DNA from: Candidatus Melainabacteria bacterium
Lineage (GTDB): Bacteria > Cyanobacteriota > Vampirovibrionia > Gastranaerophilales > Gastranaerophilaceae
NCBI GenBank assembly: GCA_003258735.1
Contig: QHME01000011.1
Coordinates: 521 to 56,157 of the forward strand
Length of the DNA stretch: 55,637 nt
Direction: 5' to 3'
A program made the translations under genes and the position numbers. The notes below the pieces were generated by a model. It had not been told where the DNA came from and ran no database searches. It worked only from the letters and a program-made list of their open reading frames with translations. Every line of letters starts with the position of its first letter. Position 1 is the first letter of the stretch. Of this stretch, positions 35,639-43,350 are shown piece by piece.

Positions 35639-36730
35639 ATGACAAATACTAAAGTTTCAACAAATTCAAAAGAGTTTGAATTTTATCAAAATTATGCAAC
35701 ATTCGTTATACCGAAACTAGAGAAATTAGAATCTGAACGTAAAAAGTTACTACAAACAGCACTTGCATTAACAATTGGTGCAATTGTTTTGTACATACTT
35801 TTTGCCATTGTTTTAGGAATAAGCCCTCTCTTATTCATTATAGAGTTAGTACTAACTATCTTTATAATACATTATGCTTTTATATTTAATAATAAAATTA
35901 AATCATTCAATGATAAGATAAAAACTATATGCACAACAGAACTGCTAGAAACATTTGGTTCATTATATTGGTTTCCAAAAGCTATACTGATTTCAGACGA
36001 ACAAATCCACAAAAGTGAACTTTTTGGGAATTATGAAGGAAGAGTTAATGATGACACGTTTTCTGGAACATATAAAGGTGTAGACTTTGTAGTATCAGAA
36101 ACTATTATGACAAATCTCTTACAAGGAGTTAAAAATGCAATGGCTTGGCCGGTTTTTACTGGTGTTATTATTATGATAGACTCAAATAAGACTATCAGAA
36201 ATAAAACAATAGTCACGACCAAAGGTGATATGAACGTAAAAAATTCAGAACCGCTTTTGTGGATATCTACAATAATGTTAATAATTTATTTTTTTACATT
36301 ACCAGAATTACCAATCGGAATTTCTATTTTTCTTTCAATATTAGCGCTACTTACTTGCGTACTTGGTAAAACATTTTTTAGAAAAAAGAAAAATGAGACG
36401 TTAAATTCAGTTATATTGGAAGACCCTGAATTTAATAAAAAATATGAGGTTTTATCTTCTGACCAAATTGAAGGCAGATATCTTGTTACTACAGCTTTTA
36501 TGGAAAGATTCAAAACCTTACATACAGCTTTTGGGTCAAACAAAGCTAAATGTGCATTTTTCGATGACAAAGTCATGTTTGCAATTTCTACTAATAAAAA
36601 CTTGTTTGAAATTGGAGACTTATTCAACCCACTAACAGACATGAAACACATCAATGACTTTATGAAAGAAATTTCCGCAATCTACGAAATCGTTGATTAC
36701 TTCAAACTTGCAGAAAAAACAGGCTTGTAA
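35639..36730 (+). CDS. DUF3137 membrane protein, array copy 3
   Basis: 363 residues. The N-terminus (N-S-K-E-F-E-F-Y-Q-N-Y-A) and the C-terminal 105 residues are nearly identical to copy 2, while the membrane segments (about 40-80 and 205-240) differ strongly. It is the only copy in which the periplasmic-side stretch lacks the G-S-G-R/D run before F-x-G-V-I. Its predicted promoter gives a leaderless mRNA. Confidence 0.82.
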   Translation: MTNTKVSTNSKEFEFYQNYATFVIPKLEKLESERKKLLQTALALTIGAIVLYILFAIVLGISPLLFIIELVLTIFIIHYAFIFNNKIKSFNDKIKTICTTELLETFGSLYWFPKAILISDEQIHKSELFGNYEGRVNDDTFSGTYKGVDFVVSETIMTNLLQGVKNAMAWPVFTGVIIMIDSNKTIRNKTIVTTKGDMNVKNSEPLLWISTIMLIIYFFTLPELPIGISIFLSILALLTCVLGKTFFRKKKNETLNSVILEDPEFNKKYEVLSSDQIEGRYLVTTAFMERFKTLHTAFGSNKAKCAFFDDKVMFAISTNKNLFEIGDLFNPLTDMKHINDFMKEISAIYEIVDYFKLAEKTGL

Positions 36731-36754
36731 GACTTATTTTACGAAAGGTATAAA
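36725..36754 (+). promoter_or_regulatory. Possible promoter for DUF3137 copy 4
   Basis: TTGTAA (36725-36730, including the copy 3 stop codon), 18-base spacer, TATAAA at 36749-36754, eight bases before the ATG at 36763. Again this implies little or no leader; AAAGG upstream is too far to be a good ribosome site. Confidence 0.45.
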
Positions 36755-36762
36755 ATATCATT

Positions 36763-37899
36763 ATGATTAAAAGTATAAATAATTCAAACAAAAATATAAA
36801 AAACGAGAGAATGCTTAACTTCTACAAGAATTATGAAAAAGTGGTTACACCTAAAATTGAAGAGTATGAAAAATTGCGAAAGCAATCTCTAAAAGAGTTC
36901 TTTGTTTCGCTCCTTGTTATATTTGTTATTATTGGACTTCTTGAAACAGTTATTCATATAACATTTCTTGAAGCATTAAAGGAACTTGGTATAGTTGGAC
37001 TTATTTTTAAATTAATAATTTATTTTATTCCTATGTATTTTTCGTATCTTTTTATAGATAATTCTTATGTGGAGGAACTTAAGAAGGGCTTGGTACCTAG
37101 TGTTATAAACAGCTTAGGTGATATTCATTGGCTATCTGAAACTCCATCAATAGCGGATGAAACTCTTATAAAAAGCCACTTGTTTGGGGAATTTAATGAT
37201 AGAAATTGTGATGATAATTTTGAAGGGAAATATAACGGCGTAAGTTTTAAAATATCCGAATCTTCACTTGGTTATACTTCTGGTAAAAAAGATGACAGGT
37301 ATGTAGTTTTTGATGGGGTAATTATCCTCATTGATTCAAATAAAAATGCCAAATCTGATACTATAGTTACAACAAAAGGGGATAAAACTGCTAGAAATTC
37401 TAACTATTCCTTAATTTATCTTTATATTTTGGCTTTAATTCCTTTATTAGGAATGGCTATTATCTTTCATGATAACATTTTGTTAGTTATGGTTGATGTG
37501 TTTTTCCTTGTTGCAGGAGCAATATATATAGTTCGTAAATGTCGTCCAGAATCTGAAAAATCTATGTTGAATATGCAACTAGAAGATTCAGATTTCACTA
37601 AAAAATATGATGTTTATAGCAAAGATCAGGTTGAAGGTCGTTATCTTGTTACTCCTGCTTTTATGGAAAGATTTAAAAATCTTCACACTTCATTTGGTAC
37701 AGAGATGGCAAAATGTGCATTCTTTGACGATAAAATAATGTTTGCACTATCAACAGGTAAAAATTTGTTTGAGCTTACCGGCGGAATGTTCTTCTCTTTA
37801 AAAGATAATGCAGAACAAGCAAAAATTTTTTATGAAGAAATTTCTGCCATATATGAGATTATAGATTACTTTAAACTTGCAGAAAAAACAGGCTTGTAA
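36763..37899 (+). CDS. DUF3137 membrane protein, array copy 4
   Basis: 378 residues, the most diverged member of the array. It starts like copy 1 (M-I-K-x, K-N-E-R-x-L-N-F-Y-K) and has the core D-D-N-F-E-G-K-Y-N-G-V-S-F-K-I-S-E, V-F-D-G-V-I-I-L-I-D-S-N-K, the central membrane pair (about 220-255) and the common end D-Y-F-K-L-A-E-K-T-G-L. Codon use is slightly less A-ending than its neighbours. The tRNA-Arg promoter begins seven bases after its stop. Confidence 0.82.
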   Translation: MIKSINNSNKNIKNERMLNFYKNYEKVVTPKIEEYEKLRKQSLKEFFVSLLVIFVIIGLLETVIHITFLEALKELGIVGLIFKLIIYFIPMYFSYLFIDNSYVEELKKGLVPSVINSLGDIHWLSETPSIADETLIKSHLFGEFNDRNCDDNFEGKYNGVSFKISESSLGYTSGKKDDRYVVFDGVIILIDSNKNAKSDTIVTTKGDKTARNSNYSLIYLYILALIPLLGMAIIFHDNILLVMVDVFFLVAGAIYIVRKCRPESEKSMLNMQLEDSDFTKKYDVYSKDQVEGRYLVTPAFMERFKNLHTSFGTEMAKCAFFDDKIMFALSTGKNLFELTGGMFFSLKDNAEQAKIFYEEISAIYEIIDYFKLAEKTGL

Positions 37900-37905
37900 G
37901 AAAGG

Positions 37906-37935
37906 TTGACCGAGGGATAAATTATATGCAATAAT
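37906..37935 (+). promoter_or_regulatory. Promoter for tRNA-Arg(CCT)
   Basis: TTGACC at 37906-37911, 18-base spacer, AATAAT at 37930-37935 preceded by TGC. The TTGAcC-AGGGATAAAT sequence containing the -35 also follows DUF3137 copies 1 and 2 in the form TTGAACAAGGGATAAAT. Confidence 0.5.
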
Positions 37936-37954
37936 AAAGACATAACTTAAATAT

Positions 37955-38049
37955 CTAAAAAACATGGCTTCGTAGCTCAGTAGGATAGAGCAGTGGTTTC
38001 CTAAACCAAAGATCGCGCGTTCGAATCGCGCCGGGGCCATGTTTTTTAG
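37955..38049 (+). repeat. 14-bp inverted repeat extending the tRNA-Arg acceptor stem
   Basis: CTAAAAAACATGGC at 37955-37968 is the exact reverse complement of GCCATGTTTTTTAG at 38036-38049. The outer 11 bases lie outside the mature tRNA and continue its acceptor stem, ending in a T6 run that can also act as the terminator. Confidence 0.75.
37966..38039 (+). tRNA. tRNA-Arg (anticodon CCT), CCA not encoded
   Basis: Acceptor GGCTTCG/CGGGGCC (two G-U pairs), T8-A9, D stem GCTC/GAGC, anticodon arm GTGGT-TTCCTAA-ACCAA with a G27-A43 mismatch, variable loop AGATC, T stem GCGCG/CGCGC with loop TTCGAAT, discriminator A. It reads AGG codons. Confidence 0.92.
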
Positions 38050-38093
38050 TGGACAATTGAGTTTATTTTGATTTAATAAAAATTATGCGTTCA

Positions 38094-38129
38094 TACTTCA
38101 ACTAAATTTTCTAAGCTTTCAGAATGACA
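38094..38129 (+). repeat. Intergenic repeat, copy 2 of a two-copy set
   Basis: TACTTCA, then AATTTTCTAA-G-CTTTCAGAA-TGACA, matching the element at 14133-14164 after a short difference. Confidence 0.5.
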
Positions 38130-38260
38130 GCTTTCTTACAAAACGATGGAAACGACTACATTTTTAACCTCATTTAACATTTCTTAATATATCTATTAAA
38201 TAACGCAATTATCGTTCATATATAACCTTTATATATATACAGGGGATTTAAAGGGAAAAT

Positions 38261-38926
38261 ATGACTATTCAATGGATTTTACCAACTTCATTTTATAATG
38301 GCACATTTGCTAAAAATTATACGGCATACAGCAATCCGTTCAGTGCCGGTAGCTACATTCCGACATTTAATTACTTAGCAAATATGCCAAAATTAAATTT
38401 CATTCAATTGCCAAAATTACCTATATTCAATTATTCTTATCCAACATTTACATCGGCAACAAGAAGAAACTACTCAGTCGGCACATATTCAAACAGAGGA
38501 GTAAGCGTTGGAAACAACACTCAAAATATGTCACTTTGGAAAAGGCTGGGATACTGCGCAAGGGCAGGTTTGAAGTTAGCTCAACAAGCAGTCAACAGCG
38601 TAGTTGGTTTTATCGGCAAATGTGCAAGATATGTAAAAAATGCAATTGCCAAAGTCGGAATGGGCAAATACGAGTCAGGTAACGCTTGCGATATGGTAAG
38701 CATAATGCGCAGGAACAAGAAATTTAAAGAAATATCTCCTAACGGAGTAAATCTAAAAACTCTTCCGGCAGGTTGCGTACTAGTCTACGGCAGAGGAGTT
38801 GCAGGTTACAGCTCACAATATGGACACACTGAAATAACAACAGGCAAAGGTACAGCCGTATCTGATGGTGTAACTAGAAACCTTCACAGAAAACCAACTG
38901 CAATATTTATGCCAATCTCTGCTTAG
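38261..38926 (+). CDS. Putative NlpC/P60- or CHAP-like cysteine amidase
   Basis: 221 residues. The first 90 are aromatic, Ser/Asn/Pro-rich and low in charge with no classical signal peptide. The C-terminal 130 contain a Cys-helix G-Y-C99-A-R-A-G-L-K-L-A-Q and a later Y-G-H189-T-E-I beta strand, after LPAGCVLVYG, the Cys...His order of CHAP and NlpC/P60 amidases. If active it would cut peptidoglycan peptides or amides. This is a motif-level call without alignment. It sits alone between two tRNA-Arg genes on opposite strands. Confidence 0.5.
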   Translation: MTIQWILPTSFYNGTFAKNYTAYSNPFSAGSYIPTFNYLANMPKLNFIQLPKLPIFNYSYPTFTSATRRNYSVGTYSNRGVSVGNNTQNMSLWKRLGYCARAGLKLAQQAVNSVVGFIGKCARYVKNAIAKVGMGKYESGNACDMVSIMRRNKKFKEISPNGVNLKTLPAGCVLVYGRGVAGYSSQYGHTEITTGKGTAVSDGVTRNLHRKPTAIFMPISA

Positions 38927-38934
38927 AAAAAAAT

Positions 38935-39008
38935 CGTGCCTGGGGGGAATCAAACCCCCGACCTTGAGTTTCGGAAACTCATGCTCTATTCTCCTGAGCT
39001 ACAGACAC
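38935..39008 (-). tRNA. tRNA-Arg (anticodon CCG), CCA not encoded
   Basis: Read on the minus strand: acceptor GTGTCTG/CAGGCAC, T8-A9, D arm GCTC-AGGAGAATA-GAGC, anticodon arm TGAGT-TTCCGAA-ACTCA, variable AGGTC, T arm GGGGG-TTTGATT-CCCCC, discriminator G. The usual G19 and C56 are A19 and T56, a compensatory change. It reads CGG. Confidence 0.92.
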
Positions 39009-39026
39009 GTATTTGAATTAAATAAT

Positions 39027-39056
39027 AAAAAAGATGGGTCGTTCAACCCATCTTTT
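39027..39056 (-). terminator. Terminator of the LCP-nitroreductase-DUF3137-lemA operon
   Basis: AAAAGATGGGT pairs with ACCCATCTTTT (39029-39039 with 39046-39056); on the minus strand it is followed by more T. It lies 19 bases past the lemA stop and just before tRNA-Arg(CCG). Confidence 0.85.
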
Positions 39057-39074
39057 AAGTATATTACAAAAATT

Positions 39075-39653
39075 CTAGTTTTTGAAGTAATCTGATGCGT
39101 GAATTTCTTGTCTTGCAACTTCGTTAGCTTCAAAAAACGGATAAGGTCTTACACCTATCATATTAGCAATAATAGAACTAGGGAAGATTTCAGCAGAGTT
39201 ATTTAAATCATTAACTGCGCTATTGTAAAATCTTCTTGCAGCTGCAATATGTTCTTCGACTTCAGCATAAGTTTGCATTGCTTGAATCATTGTTTGGTCT
39301 GATTTCAATTGTGGGTAATTTTCAACATTTAACATAATTTGACCCATTTTTGCAGCAATTTGATTATCCAAATCAATCTTTTTAGCAATTGTATCAGCTG
39401 TAGATCTTAGACTTGCCGCTTGAGTTCTCAAGGCAGTAACTTCAGTCATTAAACCTTTTTCGTGTTCCATGAACTTATTTGCAATAGTCAAAATATTTGG
39501 AATCAAACTGTATCTTTTGTTCAATTGAACGTCAATACCACCCATAGCCTCTTTAACTTTGTTCTTTTTTTGTATTATTTGAACATACATATTGTAAAGA
39601 ACGATAAGCACAACTAAAGCCACAGCTGTAATTGAAACTGTAATAAGTATCAT
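39075..39653 (-). CDS. lemA: LemA family protein
   Basis: 192 residues from ATG at 39653, supported by GAAGGAG eight bases upstream; an upstream ATG adding ten residues would swallow that site. One N-terminal membrane helix (about 1-24), then the helical-bundle core with NKVKEAMGGIDVQLNKRYSLIPNIL, F-Y-N-S-A-V-N-D-L-N and F-P-S-S-I-I-A, and the end F-F-E-A. LemA proteins are membrane-anchored with an exposed helical domain and unknown role. It directly follows a DUF3137 gene, a pairing seen in other bacteria. Confidence 0.93.
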   Translation of the reverse strand: MILITVSITAVALVVLIVLYNMYVQIIQKKNKVKEAMGGIDVQLNKRYSLIPNILTIANKFMEHEKGLMTEVTALRTQAASLRSTADTIAKKIDLDNQIAAKMGQIMLNVENYPQLKSDQTMIQAMQTYAEVEEHIAAARRFYNSAVNDLNNSAEIFPSSIIANMIGVRPYPFFEANEVARQEIHASDYFKN

Positions 39654-39743
39654 AGAAAAATCTCCTTCGTTTATGTAAAACATTGTATCCTCATTTCTTT
39701 TTGTTATATATAATGCATATATTATACACTATTTTTTCGACAT

Positions 39744-40880
39744 TTACAAGCCTAGTTTCTTATCAAGCTTGAAATAGTCAACCAATTCAAGAATTGACGC
39801 AAATTCATAGAACAAAGTCTCAAATTGTTCACTATTACCAATTGGTTTAACCAAACTACATAAATTAAACAAATCAGTTCCGGTATGAGGCGCAATATAA
39901 ATTGATTTACCTTTAAATGAGCAATAGGCAAATTCTGAGGCAAACGCATTTTCTATCATTTTAAATCTCTCCATAAATGATGTTGTAATCAAATATCTTG
40001 CCTCAACTTGGTCTGTTGAATAAACAACGTACTTTTTAGCGAATTCAGGGTCTTCAAGTTTAACTTCACTCAATTTTGCTTTCTTCAAATCCTTATAATT
40101 ATCAGAACAACAAGATTCTTTAGGACGAATGATTGTTGTACCTTCAAAATTTTTATTCATTGAAAATCTAATAACAATACCTTGGAAAACTGTTCGAGAA
40201 TTATTACCGGAATTCACAGAATATTGACATTCTGACATCGCAACTTTTACTTTTCTATATTCACCCAAAAAACAGTCATCAAAGGTCTTAGATGCATTTG
40301 CAAAAGGAAAAATCATGCAATCTGAAATATCTTTAGCTGTAACAGGCGGAGTTTCTTGCCAATAAAACCCAGGAACAGCGTGCATCAATGTTGGCATAAT
40401 AAGCCTTTTAACTTTGTGTTCAAAACTTTTCTTAATCCAAGCCCAAACACCAAAAGCCGCACCAAATAAAGCAGCTGCAAGTTTTCCAGATTCTCTAGAA
40501 TTTATACAAAAGAATACGCCCAAACCAAGAATTACGAAAACAATAGCACCTATAATTGCCCAAGTCAGACGTTGTTTACGCTCTTTTTCAAATTCTGACA
40601 AAATCGGCATAACCTTTGTTTCTACAAGTGTTGCATAATCTTTTTGAAATTGTTCTATTGAATACTCTTTTTCTCCTGTTGGCTCAACAGTCGCAACTGT
40701 TTGTTGAACCTCTTGTGGCTGAGTATTCGGAATTGGTTGTTGCATTTGCGTTTGTTCAACCTGATTTGTTTCAGGGATTTGCGCAGACTGAACTACCGTC
40801 TCATTAGCAGGTTGAGTCGGATAAGTTTTTGGTTGGGGGTGGAATTCGTGTCCGTTTCCGCCCAAACTTGGAATTGTCAT
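39744..40880 (-). CDS. DUF3137 membrane protein, copy 5, with Pro/Gln-rich N-terminus
   Basis: 378 residues. Unlike the array copies it has a Pro/Gln/Thr-rich 70-residue N-terminus, then two membrane helices (about 108-150), D-D-C-F-L-G-E-Y-R-K-V-K-V, V-F-Q-G-I-V-I-R-F, and the block L-E-D-P-E-F-A-K-K-Y-V-V-Y-S-x-D-Q-V-E-A-R-Y-L. It lacks the central membrane pair of the array copies. It ends D-Y-F-K-L-D-K-K-L-G-L. It begins nine bases after the nitroreductase stop and leads into lemA. Confidence 0.82.
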   Translation of the reverse strand: MTIPSLGGNGHEFHPQPKTYPTQPANETVVQSAQIPETNQVEQTQMQQPIPNTQPQEVQQTVATVEPTGEKEYSIEQFQKDYATLVETKVMPILSEFEKERKQRLTWAIIGAIVFVILGLGVFFCINSRESGKLAAALFGAAFGVWAWIKKSFEHKVKRLIMPTLMHAVPGFYWQETPPVTAKDISDCMIFPFANASKTFDDCFLGEYRKVKVAMSECQYSVNSGNNSRTVFQGIVIRFSMNKNFEGTTIIRPKESCCSDNYKDLKKAKLSEVKLEDPEFAKKYVVYSTDQVEARYLITTSFMERFKMIENAFASEFAYCSFKGKSIYIAPHTGTDLFNLCSLVKPIGNSEQFETLFYEFASILELVDYFKLDKKLGL

Positions 40881-40889
40881 ATATTCTCC

Positions 40890-41522
40890 TTATTTAAACA
40901 AAACTACTTCATCAAAAGCTTTTCTGTATTTTTTGGTTTCGATTGGCTTTTCTTCATAACCAAGAGCAATCATATCAACCAAAATTTGTTTAGAATTTAG
41001 ACCTAATGCAGACTTCACTTTTTTACTTAAAACTTCATCTTTCTTTGTTAATTCATTTGCAATAGCCCCAACTACACAAGCACCCAAACCTTGCTCAGAG
41101 GCTGCCAATGTCATATAAGCCACTGCATAAGTAACTTGTTCTACACTGCGCATCAAAACTTCAAAATCTCCAAGATTTGACGGATTTAAAGTTGGTGAAG
41201 ATAAATATGCATCAATTGTAGCCTCATCAACGCCTTTTTCAGCCAAAATTTTACCAAATTTTGTCCTGCTCCAATCGTCTAAATCGGCAACTGCACAAAT
41301 TACTACAGGAGCGTTTTTAACCTGAGGCTGACCACCAGATGCCTCACATAAAATATCTTTAATATCCTGTGATTTAACGGCAATAAACTTCCATGGCTGA
41401 ACATTTACCCAAGAGGGAGCCAACCTGCCAGCCTCAAGAACATTATGTAAAACATCATCAGGAATTGGTTTATCTGAATATTTTCTAACACTTTTTCTCT
41501 TTTGGATAGCATTCATTACCAT
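40890..41522 (-). CDS. Nitroreductase family protein
   Basis: 210 residues. The N-terminal R-K-S-V-R-K-Y-S-D-K-P-I-P FMN-phosphate motif, then L-A-P-S-W-V-N-V-Q-P-W-K-F, and G-L-G-A-C-V-V-G-A-I-A near 145 identify the FMN-dependent NAD(P)H oxidoreductase fold. The natural substrate is unknown; such enzymes reduce quinones, nitro compounds or flavins. GAGGG nine bases upstream favours the ATG at 41522 over the one six bases in. It is second in a four-gene operon. Confidence 0.92.
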   Translation of the reverse strand: MVMNAIQKRKSVRKYSDKPIPDDVLHNVLEAGRLAPSWVNVQPWKFIAVKSQDIKDILCEASGGQPQVKNAPVVICAVADLDDWSRTKFGKILAEKGVDEATIDAYLSSPTLNPSNLGDFEVLMRSVEQVTYAVAYMTLAASEQGLGACVVGAIANELTKKDEVLSKKVKSALGLNSKQILVDMIALGYEEKPIETKKYRKAFDEVVLFK

Positions 41523-41536
41523 AATTTAAAACCCTC

Positions 41537-42928
41537 TTATTTATTATCTTTACCAACAACAATTGTAAAATCGGTATCCGCACACATAAATGTAGCAGGG
41601 TCATATACAAATTGTCTTGATTTAACTTCTGGAACTTGTTTTTTCAAATTTGCATAATAATCAATTGTCACATAATTTGAATGAGCAATAAATTGTGAGT
41701 GAGCAGATTTTAAAGTACCTGAACATCTAACATCAATACCTGCCTTTTCTAGGGCTGATTTAAGCTCTACAGCCTCAGATTTATCATCAGGAGAACTCAT
41801 AATACTTGCAGTATATGACTCTTTCATACCATCAGGCTTTTGTCTGTATATTAAACGGTCAACAATCTTTTGAGTTTTTTCAGGGTCTAAAATCCAATAA
41901 CTTGTATAACCATGTTTATTTGGAGCGCCCGGAAGCATTGCGATTTCAATATTATCCATATCAAAGCCTTTTGCCAGCGCCGCATATTGCCCCATTTCAT
42001 AAGCTGACATATCTGTTTTCACATATTTATTTGCAACTGAAACAATTTGAGGAATTTTAACAATAGTCTCAGGTTTTTGCAAATCAGCTAACAGACCTCT
42101 CAAGAACCATTGCTGTCTTTGAGTTCTACCAATATCCCCCAATGCATCGTGTCTGAATCTCAAATATTCAACTACATCTTTTTCTGTCAAATGATGTTTA
42201 CCTTTTGTAAAATTGATATGCAAATGACCGGCATTATCGTTATAATGCATATTCTTTTCCACATAAATATCAACTCCGCCCAGAGCTTGAACAATTGCTC
42301 TAACACCTTCATCATGGAACATAATATATTTATCAATATGGATTCCTAAAGTATCTTCAACAGTTTTAATTGTCATCTCAACTCCACCAATAGCGTGAGC
42401 TGCATTGATTTTTTGAATTCCCATACCTTTAGGAAGATAAACCTTGCTATCACGAGGAATAGAAATAGCATTAACTGTTTTTGTTCTAGGGTCAATATTT
42501 AACAAAATCATCGTATCAGTTCTTGTACCAACCCATAAATCAGAATCCGCACCATTTGAATCTACACCAAGTAATAAAATATTTTGGCGTCTTGGTCCAA
42601 ATGGAAGAGCAAATTCAGGTTTTTCTTTTGAGCTGTTACCCAATGACAATTTTGACAATATACTTGATAATAACGAATGTTCGCCCAAACTTTTACTTAG
42701 TATTTCCTGATTATTTGCGAATAGTAAAATTGCAAATATTGCTGTTAAAAAGACAATCACCATCAAAGTCAGAATTTTAGTAAATGTTGACTGCGATTGT
42801 TTTCGACCATTTGCGTAATTTTCAAACGGATTATCCGCAGAACCGTTAGAATACTTTCTTGTTTTTCTTGCATTTTTCATACTACTTGAACGTCTATTTC
42901 TATTATTTCTCTCTTGCATATTTATCAT
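41537..42928 (-). CDS. LytR-CpsA-Psr family protein with LytR C-terminal domain
   Basis: 463 residues. A basic cytosolic N-terminus (1-45), one membrane helix (about 47-68), the LCP domain (about 108-290) with ILLLGVDSNG, the R-T-D-T-M motif, A-I-S-I-P-R-D-S, and the Arg-rich L-R-F-R-H-D-A-L-G-D-I-G-R-T-Q-R-Q, then a LytR_C domain (about 365-460). LCP enzymes attach glycopolymers from polyprenyl phosphate to peptidoglycan or protein. The start is uncertain: ATGs at 42928 and 42919 are both weakly supported. First gene of the operon reaching lemA. Confidence 0.92.
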   Translation of the reverse strand: MINMQERNNRNRRSSSMKNARKTRKYSNGSADNPFENYANGRKQSQSTFTKILTLMVIVFLTAIFAILLFANNQEILSKSLGEHSLLSSILSKLSLGNSSKEKPEFALPFGPRRQNILLLGVDSNGADSDLWVGTRTDTMILLNIDPRTKTVNAISIPRDSKVYLPKGMGIQKINAAHAIGGVEMTIKTVEDTLGIHIDKYIMFHDEGVRAIVQALGGVDIYVEKNMHYNDNAGHLHINFTKGKHHLTEKDVVEYLRFRHDALGDIGRTQRQQWFLRGLLADLQKPETIVKIPQIVSVANKYVKTDMSAYEMGQYAALAKGFDMDNIEIAMLPGAPNKHGYTSYWILDPEKTQKIVDRLIYRQKPDGMKESYTASIMSSPDDKSEAVELKSALEKAGIDVRCSGTLKSAHSQFIAHSNYVTIDYYANLKKQVPEVKSRQFVYDPATFMCADTDFTIVVGKDNK

Positions 42929-42953
42929 TTCTCGAATTTAACTTTCCTACACT

Positions 42954-42981
42954 AATATATCTTATAATAAAATATCGGCAA
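42954..42981 (-). promoter_or_regulatory. Promoter of the LCP operon
   Basis: On the minus strand TTGCCG (42976-42981), 16-base spacer, TATATT (42954-42959), 26 bases before the ATG. Confidence 0.6.
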
Positions 42982-43286
42982 AGATATACTTTAAAATATG
43001 TATTTTAATTGTTTAAAATAAGAAACTCATGCTTATTTTTTCAATACACTTTATTGATTATGAAGGAAATTAGCTTATTAATACTAAAACTTAACAAAAA
43101 TTTACAATAAATTTTCATTCAAATTTCACTAAAAATTCATCTAATTTTTCATTTTGTTAGTGTATTTTTTACATTTTTACCAAAAATTTATTTAAAATTA
43201 CTCTATTTTTAGAAAAATATGCAAAAAGTCATCTTTACATTAATTTTACATTTGACCTCATGCGCGCAATTTTTAAAATTCACGGC

Positions 43287-43315
43287 TTTTCATAAACATG
43301 TGTCTTGGTTATAAT
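43287..43315 (+). promoter_or_regulatory. Promoter of the 43351 tandem pair
   Basis: TTTTCA at 43287-43292, 17-base spacer, consensus TATAAT at 43310-43315; the ATG follows at 43351. Confidence 0.6.
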
Positions 43316-43350
43316 GAAAGCACATTCGGCAGTAAGTAGTAAAATAAATT

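Larger units (their letters stand above)
42929..43350. other. AT-rich intergenic region with divergent promoters
   Basis: 422 bases without a gene. The left end carries the LCP promoter and the right end the promoter of the 43351 gene. Between about 43100 and 43200 are spaced runs of A and T (AAATTT, AAAAATT, AATTTTT) that could give curved DNA. I see no RNA gene, coding frame or clear hairpin. Confidence 0.5.

Noticed and set aside
33342..37899. DUF3137 array as a mobile element or CRISPR-like repeat
   Set aside because: The units are full coding genes with no transposase, terminal repeats or target duplications.
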